From: Opisthocomus hoazin
Lineage: Eukaryota > Chordata > Aves > Opisthocomiformes > Opisthocomidae
Direction: 5' to 3'
Assembly: GCF_030867145.1 (NCBI RefSeq)
Contig: NC_134418.1
Location: forward strand, 58,131,682-58,195,681
DNA length: 64,000 nucleotides
Positions 55,265-64,000 of this stretch are shown one piece after another. Under the pieces are notes generated by a model. That model saw only the letters and a program-made list of their open reading frames with translations. It had not been told where the DNA came from and did no database searches. The position numbers were made by a program, and so were the translations under genes. Position 1 is the stretch's first letter, and each line of letters opens with the position of its first letter.

Positions 55265-57930
55265 CTCCTCTATATGTGAAGGAGCAACTGGAATGCGTTG
55301 AGCTTGGCCCGGGGGCAAATGAGGAACGAGTTGAAAGCTTGTGGGTTAGAATTAAGGGACAGGCTCACACGGGTGACATTACGGTGGGTGTATACTACAG
55401 GCCACCTGACCAGGAGGAGGAGGTTGATGAGGTCTTCTACAGGCAGCTGCAAGCAGCCTCACAGTCACAGGCTCTGGTTCTCATGGGGGACTTCAACCAC
55501 CCTGACATCAGCTGGGAAGACCATACAGCTAGGCAGGCGCAATCCAGGAAGTTCCTACAGAGCATCGATGATAACTTTCTGATGCAAGTGGTGGAGGAAC
55601 CAACAAGGAAAGGCGCGCTGCTGGACCTCGTGTTAACAAACAAGGAGGGACTGATGGAGGATGTGAAGGTTGGAGGTAGACTCGGCTGCAGTGACCATGA
55701 AATAGTTGAGTTCAGGATCCTGCGTGGAGGAAGCAGGGCGATAAGCAGGATCAAAACCCTGGACCTCAGGAGGGCTGACTTTGCCCTCTTCAAGGAGCTA
55801 CTGGGAGGAATCCCGTGGGCCAGGGCTCTCGAAGGCAGGGGGGTCCATGAGTGCTGGTCGCTCTTTAAACAACACTTCTTCCATGCACAGGAGCAATGCA
55901 TCCCCCTGAGAAAGAAATTTAGCAAAGGAGGCAGGAGACCTGCATGGTTAAACAAGGAGCTTCTAGCGGAGATCAGGCAGAAGAGAAAGGTCCATGGAAT
56001 GTGGAAAGAGGGACAGGCCACTTGGGAAGAGTACAGAAACGTGGTGAGAGCATGCAGGGATGCGACGAGGAAGGCCAAGGCTCACCTGGAATTGAAGCTG
56101 GCAAGGGATGTCAAAAACAACAACAAGGGCTTCTTCAACTACATCAGCAGCAAAAGGAAGGCTAGGGACAACGTGGGGCCGCTGCTGAATGAGGCGTGTG
56201 TCCTGGTGACAGAGGATGCGGAGAAGGCAGAGCTACTGAATGCCTTCTTTGCTTCAGTCTTCAGTGCTAAGACTGGCCCTCAGGAATCCCAGGCCCCGGA
56301 GGTAAGAGAAGAAGCCTACAAAGAGGATGACTTTCCCTTAGTCGAGGAGGACTGTGTGAGGGATCGCTTAAGTGATCTGAATGTCCACAAATCCATGGGC
56401 CCCGATGGAATGCACCCACGAGTGCTGAGGGAGCTGGCGGATGTCATTGCTGAGCCACTCTCCATCATCTTTGAGAGGTTCTGGAGGACAGGAGAGGTGC
56501 CCGAGGACTGGAGAAAGGCCAATGTCACTCCAATCTTCAAAAAGGGCAAGAAGGAGGACCCAGGGAACTACAGGCCGGTCAGCCTCACCTCCATCCCGGG
56601 AAAGGTGATGGAGCAGCTTATCCTGGAGGCCATCATGAAGCAAGTGGAAGAAAAGAAGGTTATCAGGAGTAGTCAGCATGGATTCACCAAGGGGAAATCA
56701 TGCCTGACCAATCTGATAGCTTTCTACGATAACATGACTGGCTGGGTAGACGAAGGGAGAGCCGTGGATGTTGTCTACCTTGACTTCAGCAAGGCTTTCG
56801 ACACAGTCTCCCATGATATCCTCCTAGGGAAGCTGAGGAAGTGTGGGCTGGATGAGTGGTCGGTGAAGTGGATAGAGAACTGGCTGAATGGCAGAACTCA
56901 GAGGGTTTTCATCAGTGGCACTGAGTCTAGTTGGAGGCTGGTGACAAGTGGTGTCCCCCAGGGGTCAGTACTGGGCCCAGTCTTGTTTAACTTCTTCATC
57001 AATGACCTGGATGAAGAGTTAGAATGTACCCTCCGCAAGTTTGCTGACGACACCAAACTGGGAGGTGTGGTAGATACACCAGAAGGCTGTGCTGCCATTC
57101 AGCGTGACCTGGATAGGCTGGAAAGCTGGGCAGAGAGGAACCTGATGAGGTTCAACAAGGGCAAGTGCAGGGTCCTGCACCTGGGGAGGAACAACCTCAT
57201 GCACCAGCACAGGCTTGGGGTGGACCTGCTGGAGAGCAGCTCTGTGGAAAGGGACCTGGGTGTCCTGGTGGACGACAGGTTAACCATGAGCCAGCAGTGT
57301 GCCCTGGCTGCCAAGAAAGCCAATGGCATCCTGGGGTGCATCAAGAAGAGTGTGGCCAGTAGGACGAGGGAGGTTCTCCTTCCCCTCTACACTGCCCTGG
57401 TGAGGCCTCATCTGGAGTACTGTGTCCAGTCCTGGGCTCCCCACTTCAAGAAAGATGAGGAGCTACTGGAGAGAATCCAGCGGAGGGCTACGAGGATGGT
57501 GAGGGGACTGGAGCATCTCCCCTACGAGGAGAGGTTGAGGGAACTGGGCTTGTTCAGCCTGAAGAAGAGAAGGCTGCGAGGGGACCTTATAAATGCCTAC
57601 AAATATCTGAAGGGTGGGTGTCAGGAGGATGGGGCCAAGCTCTTTTCAGTGGTGCCCAGTGACAGGACAAGGGGCAATGGGCACAAATTGAGGCACAGGA
57701 AGTTCCGTCTGAACATGAGGAGGAACTTCTTCCCTCTGAGGGTGACGGAGCACTGGAACAGGCTGCCCAGGGAGGTTGTGGAGTCTCCTTCTCTGGAGAT
57801 ATTCAAGACCCGCCTGGACGAGGTCCTGTGCAGCCTGCTGTAGGTGACCCTGCTTCGGCAGGAGGGTTGGACTAGATGACCCACAGAGGTCCCTTCCAAC
57901 CCCTACTATTCTGTGATTCTGTGATTCTGT
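55265..57930 (+). mobile_element. Young 5'-truncated CR1 LINE
   Basis: This 2.67-kb CR1 insertion is in sense with TACR3. It is truncated inside the endonuclease domain but otherwise complete through ORF2, a 3' UTR (GTTGGACTAGATGACCCACA) and a tail of two ATTCTGTG units plus a partial third (57908-57930). The GC-rich body contrasts with the AT-rich intron. The 5' border is fixed only to within about 10 bases. CR1 elements usually lack target duplications and I see none. The uninterrupted frame indicates a comparatively recent insertion. Confidence 0.96.
55276..57843 (+). CDS. CR1 ORF2 endonuclease/reverse transcriptase, N-terminally truncated
   Basis: The frame is open for 855 codons to TAG at 57841-57843. 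It begins at a GTG only because the element is truncated, and the first in-frame ATG is about codon 70. Residues 1-145 are the C-terminal part of an APE-type endonuclease, with GDFN (71-74) and SDH (139-141), the Asp-His pair of the active site. The reverse transcriptase follows: [48 protein letters not shown] (Tyr501, catalytic Asp503), [20 protein letters not shown] and KFADD (589-592, second catalytic Asp pair). The C-terminal domain ends [13 protein letters not shown]. All visible RT catalytic residues are intact, but the endonuclease N-terminus and the 5' UTR promoter are gone. Translation is unlikely unless it is read from TACR3 transcripts. Confidence 0.93.
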   Translation: MKEQLECVELGPGANEERVESLWVRIKGQAHTGDITVGVYYRPPDQEEEVDEVFYRQLQAASQSQALVLMGDFNHPDISWEDHTARQAQSRKFLQSIDDNFLMQVVEEPTRKGALLDLVLTNKEGLMEDVKVGGRLGCSDHEIVEFRILRGGSRAISRIKTLDLRRADFALFKELLGGIPWARALEGRGVHECWSLFKQHFFHAQEQCIPLRKKFSKGGRRPAWLNKELLAEIRQKRKVHGMWKEGQATWEEYRNVVRACRDATRKAKAHLELKLARDVKNNNKGFFNYISSKRKARDNVGPLLNEACVLVTEDAEKAELLNAFFASVFSAKTGPQESQAPEVREEAYKEDDFPLVEEDCVRDRLSDLNVHKSMGPDGMHPRVLRELADVIAEPLSIIFERFWRTGEVPEDWRKANVTPIFKKGKKEDPGNYRPVSLTSIPGKVMEQLILEAIMKQVEEKKVIRSSQHGFTKGKSCLTNLIAFYDNMTGWVDEGRAVDVVYLDFSKAFDTVSHDILLGKLRKCGLDEWSVKWIENWLNGRTQRVFISGTESSWRLVTSGVPQGSVLGPVLFNFFINDLDEELECTLRKFADDTKLGGVVDTPEGCAAIQRDLDRLESWAERNLMRFNKGKCRVLHLGRNNLMHQHRLGVDLLESSSVERDLGVLVDDRLTMSQQCALAAKKANGILGCIKKSVASRTREVLLPLYTALVRPHLEYCVQSWAPHFKKDEELLERIQRRATRMVRGLEHLPYEERLRELGLFSLKKRRLRGDLINAYKYLKGGCQEDGAKLFSVVPSDRTRGNGHKLRHRKFRLNMRRNFFPLRVTEHWNRLPREVVESPSLEIFKTRLDEVLCSLL

Positions 57931-59080
57931 AATAGGCTGAAAACAATACAATCCAAAAGACTGTTGGCTTTCCAAGTGAAATAAGAGCCTGTGTGCCTAT
58001 TTTGAAGACAACACAAGGTATCCATCTCATTTTAGGATCAAGCGAGTAGTTTCCATTCATAGGAGTCCACATAAAGCAAACCACGTGTACGGATACTTTT
58101 GCATAATTCACTGGCATAATTCAGCATAGCCTTGTTTTTTTTTATTGTATTGTTCAATATCAAGTCCACTTTCCAAGGGAAAAAATTTGCATGTGCCAAT
58201 CCCTCTGAAGACTTCTATGGAAAATTCAAGTAAGTCTTAAAACATTGACAAGGTTCTGGGAGAGCCTTCAATAAGGGTTAAAGGTACCAGAACATTCTCA
58301 GAATTGTGGCAGAAAGTAGATTGCAGAACCAACTTCTATTGGGAAAACAGAAGAAGATATGATTATTTTGTTTGCTCCACACCAAATCTCTTCTCTGCTT
58401 GGAAGCATGAAGTGAAGCGTGCCCCATCACTCACTCCAGGTCAGGGAAGAAACTATTGTAAATGAAGCGATGGTGTGAATTTTAAGTACAAAAGAACTAG
58501 ATCAGCTTTTTCACTTTTTTCAGAATTAGATCTCAGGTGGATAACCATATCTAGTAACGTCCATCCCCCAACAGCCCCTTGTAGTCATTTTCTAAAGAAC
58601 ACAAAGTTCTTATGCTACTCCATGCTGAAGACCAATACAATGATACAAGGCCACCTACTTTGATTTGTCATCTAGGTTACACAAAAAACTCTTTGAGTTT
58701 GAGCAGCAGACATTAGCATATTGTAGCATTATGTCTTCTCAAGGAAAAAAGCCTCATTTAAAAATGGCAGTATCTAAGACTGTTCATGAAAAATGTCAGA
58801 ATTGCTTTGATTGGGGTGGACAGCGGGGGCCACAGTTTAGCATTTAGCATTAGACATCAATCTGATTCAAAGCTACTTCGTACTAGATCAGAATATCTTT
58901 TTCAACTTTATAGCTTAAATAAATAAGTGATTATTAATTCTGTCTGCATCAAGGGATTATGCAAACTGAAATGAAAAGTAGCATCTTTATTTCAAGGAAC
59001 TGAGAAAAAAAAAAAGGATGGAAAGTATAAGTCAGAAGAGTAAAAAGATTTGTTGTGAACTGGAATTGACAAGTACTTTA

Positions 59081-59114
59081 CCTGACTGAAAGACTTCCTG
59101 ACTGAAAGACTTCC
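59081..59114. repeat. 16-bp tandem duplication
   Basis: CCTGACTGAAAGACTT is present twice in a row (59081-59096 and 59097-59112), plus a CC start of a third unit. It is a small local duplication in intron 3. Confidence 0.9.
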
Positions 59115-62100
59115 AAGCTCTCCGATTCATTCTCCTTCTAAATGTGCATCTCTTTCAGCTATTAAGAATCTATCCTTTCTACAGGCTAAAAGAGCACAAA
59201 AAAATCCCCGAGCTTGTCAAAATTACCTGAAAACCCAGAGCACTTGGCATTTCAGAAATCAGTCCTATCTCTGTGCTAATACCAGTAGAGTTACCTTTAA
59301 ATCCTAATTTTCTTGCAAAAGATAGATAGTTTATTCCAAATAAGCGTTGTGGAGAAGCAAAAGACATAATGGTGTTCTCTTCTCTCTGGTGCTTAGTGCA
59401 CAAGTGCCACATATGTCCCCAGGATTGGGAAGCAGATTTACTGATTGCATTCTAACACATTGGGATTCGTATTTTACTGCTTCAGAAGAGTACAGAGAAG
59501 AAATAAAGAGCATAAAGAGAAACACATTACAAGTCCCAGAAATTATCTGTGAACTTTGCTTAAACGAAAACATTCTTACACTCTCAGGGTTCTTAAGGCA
59601 TTTGCTTCTTCTCATTTACATCTGCATAAGACCTAAGAGTGAAAGTTCTGAAACTAATGAAGTTATAGTGTGTGACATTGGTGCAAATGAAATCAGAAGC
59701 CAGATTCCTGACCTTGTAGAAGCAGCAATATCAAAGATGACTGAGAAAGGCAATAAGGAGCTGCAGAGCCGATTGAAAATTAAGATTCCATGGCCTAAGT
59801 CTTAGTTATTGATGGCAAAGCAATATCTTGCAAAGTGAATTGCCATAGCCCCCCCAGAAGGAACTGAGTCCCTCAGAAAATTATATTTTATTCCTAATCT
59901 TTCAAGAGCTGTCCTCAATGCTACGTTTAAATCAAACTAATTATTCTAGCCATTTTTCATTCAAAATAAAAACATGAGAAAAAAAACCCCGTTTTTGCCA
60001 TGTTTTCTGAGTGTAGCAGAATCTGTTAGTTCCTTTTCACTTTTACTGCTTCAAATGTTTCACAACAAAGGCAAACTTGCAAACTCCAGTTCCAATGAAG
60101 TTGTGTGTGTTATGTTCTATTTAAATATGTTTTTTCTCATTACATAACGTTCATTAATGAAAGAATGCTTCTTACTCAGAGAGGAAGGATTTAAAGGAAA
60201 GGGCAAGACTGCAAAGCACGTAAATTCACTTCTTTATAGACACAGTTTTTCTTAGACATAGGTAGAAGTACATCAATATCAGCAGAACATGTTGATGAGA
60301 ATCAAAATATAAAATAGTTTGATTTTCCATCATATTCCAGATCTAGTCTCAAGGCTTGCCTAAAGGTTGCACAACGGAGAGACTCAATACTCATTTAGTG
60401 AAAGTCCAGGAACAAAAAAAAAAAAGCCCTTGCCTCCAGCCATTCTGACCACAATCCACAAAGGGAGATTGAGCACAACACCATGTGAAAATGGTGCCAC
60501 TGGCTCACAGGTTGGTGGTGTTCACTGCAACCACACATTTGGAAAGCTCCGGGATGGAATGGTGACAGAAACAGAGCTAGACGTTAAGCACAACTGAATT
60601 CAGTAATTTTTTGGTTTGCTTGCTTTAGAAATGTTTCCTAACTCACAAGAGCAGACCCTTCTTAATGAATTCTGTGCAATACAGAACAGAGGAGAAAGCA
60701 ATTGAAAAATGGTAATATCTCAAAAAAAAGAAAAAAACAGAGCAGGGATATTAAAAAGAAACAAAATAAAAGAACTTTGTGTTTTCAGAGCCACAGGTCT
60801 AAGTACTCCCAAAAAACAAAAAAACCACTACCATTGAGGGTCTCTTTTATACTCTGCTGTTGAACCTGCAGAGTCATTGGAGATTTTTTAGTGAAACATC
60901 ACATTGTGCTGGGAAAAGACAATCAGGCTTTTGTGGCAACTTTACGCTTGGCCTCTTTCACTTATTTTTCCTGTGCCATAATTGAGCTTAACAGTTTACT
61001 AGCACTCATTCATCAGGATTTATATCAATTGAAATCAAGGTGTCCTGCGTTTATAGTCCTTGAAGGCAATTCTTGTTCATAGTTATTGAAATCAGCAAGA
61101 AATGAAACTTAATGCTGCAAAGACCAAGGATATGGACAAGAACCGCAGCTGTAAACTGTAAGGTATGGCCTTGCACAGTGTGTGTGCCTGTCTCTAACAG
61201 AGGAAAGAAAATTCAGAATGACCTTCCTCCTTTTCAGCTTCCTTTTATTATTCTTTTTCATCATTTCTGCCAACAGATACTCATTCTTAGCCAAAGAAAA
61301 GAGGACAGACTAGTGCTTTCTGATTGCTCTCATAACTTCTGTGACTGACTTCAAATTCACCTGTAACTGCCCTGTGTTTCAATTTTGCGCCACATATACT
61401 TGCAACTTCTCACTTATCTTCCCCTTAGGTAGTATGTTAATGAGTGCATTGTACTACATAAATATTCTAAAGTATGACAACTTAACCTAGACTTTTCTTA
61501 AATGTCTCTTTTTGCTGGAAAAATCAGCACTTTCTCTGTTCCAGGAAAAAAACTTTCCACATTAATACAGAAAGTCCATTGCATGACTCTCCCTAAACAT
61601 ACATATATCAGTATATTATCATTCACTTCAGTGAAACCCAAACTGGTACAGCCTTATCTGAGAGAAAAATGATTCATTAAATTTGTAGGTAATTTTTATT
61701 CTTTATGAAAAACAACTGCAAACCTGAATGAGTAAGAACATAGTGTGCTTCATTATCTGTCATTCCAGTGACTTGATACTTCACAAATTAAACAAGCACT
61801 AATGATCACCTAAAAATCTGCTTTTGTTTGTTGTCTAGTTTAACTATTTGCTTCAGAAATTTCTGCTTTCATGATGATGATGACGTAATATTTAATCATG
61901 GATTTCCAGACAGAAGCAGCAAGAAAATTTTATGCTGATTTCACTGTTTTTAAAGAGGATTGTATTATTTTAAATAAAACAGTAACCTTGCAGGAAAAGA
62001 AGTGATTTTCTGGACGTGATTTGGCATTTTTCATTTCAAAACTTAAAAAAAAAAAACTATAAATGTTTAAAATAAGAATAAAATTGCCAGGAACTGTGGC

Positions 62101-63797
62101 AAAACTTTTTAGTTGAGGACTTTGTTTGGGTCATAGTGTAAATAGCTATTTTGGGATTTCTGTTTCTCTGAAGAAAATCTGTAATTTTGTGTTAATTTTT
62201 GAGTGCAGCATTTGAAATAAAAAGCTATTATTTGTACACCCTGTGAAGGTTTATTGCCTTTAGGACACCTTTAAGTAGACTCTTGAAGCACTGCTTGCCT
62301 TGGCCTTCAATATAGCACAGAAAAGTAGCCAATAAAAATGTGGATGTTAGAAAAAAGACATTTTCTTTCAAAAATGTTGTTAACACAATTTAATATGCCA
62401 AACTGTCAACCTGCACTCTTAATGTGATATCTAGCAGCTCTGGGGCATGAGTGACGCAGTATTCAACCAGATTAAACTACATTGATTGCTGGAAAGCTCG
62501 ACTGTTTCAGTTCTCAAGGACTGCACAGATGAAATGTTCAGTATAAATACGGATTTACCTGATTACACTTTGAAAACTTGGAGACAAAAATCCTTCCGTA
62601 TAATACCTATGATATTCCAATGATAAATAATTCTAGGAATAATTTCACATGCACAGCTGGTACTAGAAGACTTGCTAATTAAATATCAAGTCGAGTAATT
62701 AGATTCTCAAGTGTTCTGAAATTACAGAAATCCTGAACATGGTTACAGTAATACTTATCATTCCTGACAGGTATGAAAACACAGCAACAAGCAAAGTGCA
62801 CCTGGAAATCAATGAACAGAGGACTGAAGTATTACAGTAAAACTATCGAGTTAAGTCTTCTACCCATACAATGTATGCAAGGCACAGGTGTAGATCCCCA
62901 GCAGAACAATAGTGGAAGTTATGTCCAAAAGGGTAGAAAAGTCATGCCATTTAACAACAGACCGTGATTTTACAACATATTTTTATGGCATCATTTCAGA
63001 TAAGTGATTTAGTACAGAAATGTCTATTCACATACTGTCACAACCTCTTCCCTCCCCACTGCACCCCCCCAAAAAAATCTCATACTGAGTCCCATATACG
63101 TCTGTATCTGCCTAGATATGGACGTACAGCTCTACATTCACCGAAGGTGAAAGTGACAATATGTTTCAGTGTGTTGCCTTCCTTTGTAATAGCACTAATC
63201 TTTTGACTGCAATGATTTACAGTTAACTGATGAGAAGTGCTTTTGAAGAACCAAATATTAATAATGTCATTGTATATGTGGACAGATACCCCTTTTACAG
63301 CTTCAAGTGATGATCAGTATATGTATCAGTAACAATAAGCATTCTCATAAGCAAAATCTTGTTCAGTACAGTCCCAGCCAGCAGGAAAGCTTGTAAACTG
63401 GTGCCACATGTTAAATGAAACATTTCTTGATGTTTCCCACAGGAATATGCAACATGCATTAAGGACGGCACCATAACATTTATATGTAAAATGATCTAAT
63501 TATGTTAGCTGAAATTTTATAAGAATATCAACCTAAGACATGTAGGTAGCAAAATTTCAGCCTCCTCCCCCGCCCTCCCCGGAAATACTACACACAGTAG
63601 GAAATGGCAACCTGTACAGAGAAATGAAAGGAACTGTTGATAGCAATCCCGATTATTCCTCAGTACTCACAGTACAAATGAACAAGAGACCTACCAGCAC
63701 AGATAGATCTATCACGTCTGGTTTCATTTTGCCTACATAAAGAAATTTGTAAACTTGTGACCTGTTGAAAATGGTAGCTGGGCTAGTATTTTTTTTT

Positions 63798-63857
63798 ATG
63801 GTTGGACTAGATGATCTTAGAGGTCTTTTCCAACCTTAATAATTCTATGGTTCTATA
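63798..63857 (+). mobile_element. CR1 3'-terminal fragment (about 60 bp)
   Basis: Only the extreme CR1 3' UTR is present (GGTTGGACTAGATGATCTTA, then TCCAACCTTAAT), followed by ATTCTATG (63842-63849) and a diverged GTTCTATA unit. It is plus-strand like the other copies in this window. Confidence 0.88.
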
Positions 63858-64000
63858 AGTGAAGAGGGAAAGACAGGAGTGAAAATATTATGTGACTCAT
63901 AACTTTTCTTCTTGTGTTTCAAGCACAAAACAGAGCTCCTCTTCATTTGTCCTTAACAGAAACTATGGTAGCTAACAGATGTTACGATGCCTGCAGAAAA

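Larger units (their letters stand above)
47303..64000 (+). other. TACR3: TACR3 intron 3, running off the window
   Basis: At least 16.7 kb follow the exon 3 donor without a sequence resembling exon 4, which should encode the TM6 CWLPYH block. It contains three CR1-derived segments (51.5, 55.3 and 63.8 kb), T-rich tracts near 51.5 and 53.45 kb, a 16-bp tandem pair at 59.08 kb and scattered chance ORFs, including 48397-48979 and 59347-59805. A large third intron is compatible with the large size of TACR3 in other vertebrates. Confidence 0.8.

Noticed and set aside
57621..57975. Minus-strand ORFs across CR1 copies (also at 37417-37839 and 55437-56078)
   Set aside because: They are reverse-strand shadows of the GC-rich CR1 ORF2.
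47303..64000. TACR3 exon 4 (TM6/TM7) within the window
   Set aside because: No frame reading like the VVKMM...CWLPYH block was found on the plus strand, so it is taken to lie beyond the window.
1..64000. CRISPR arrays, operons, tRNA or rRNA genes
   Set aside because: No regularly spaced direct repeats, clover-leaf tRNA-like segments or rRNA sequence were seen. The DNA is vertebrate, and the tandem repeats are too short and few.

Overview
The window looks like vertebrate, and specifically avian, nuclear DNA. It is AT-rich and gene-poor, with GT-AG spliced exons of a tachykinin receptor. It also carries CR1 LINEs that end in the octamer tail ATTCTRTG, and LTRs of a type familiar from bird endogenous retroviruses (shared core around TATTCCATACCAT). 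The species cannot be told from the sequence. The CR1/LTR mix suggests a bird, probably neoavian.

Layout: 1-27.35 kb is upstream intergenic sequence without a recognisable gene. It holds one solo-type LTR (about 15041-15476), small tandem repeats and a few short unassigned ORFs. At 27.35-28.15 kb are a TATA-like box, a leader with two short upstream ORFs, and the first coding exon of TACR3 (neurokinin-3 receptor, receptor for neurokinin B). Intron 1 (about 18.1 kb) is loaded with retroelements: CR1 3' ends at 32.9 and 37.3 kb, a CR1 at 40.1-42.1 kb split by a nested minus-strand solo LTR (41379-41775), and a plus-strand solo LTR with perfect 5-bp target duplications (43126-43549). Exon 2 (46243-46431), a 720-bp intron 2 and exon 3 (47152-47302) follow. 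Intron 3 runs past the window end. It contains an old CR1 relic (51.5-52.1 kb), a young 5'-truncated CR1 with an uninterrupted reading frame of 855 codons (55.26-57.93 kb), and a short CR1 tail at 63.8 kb. The exons for TM6, TM7 and the C-terminal tail were not found and should lie beyond 64 kb.

The three exons join in phase to give 272 codons, from the extracellular N-terminus through TM5 and the third intracellular loop. All recognised CR1 copies lie in the same orientation as TACR3. No previously undescribed multi-gene system was found. The points most worth a second look are the intact CR1 reading frame, the nested CR1/LTR locus, the LTRs as possible alternative promoters, the leader uORFs, and a 15-bp duplication just upstream of the exon 3 acceptor.
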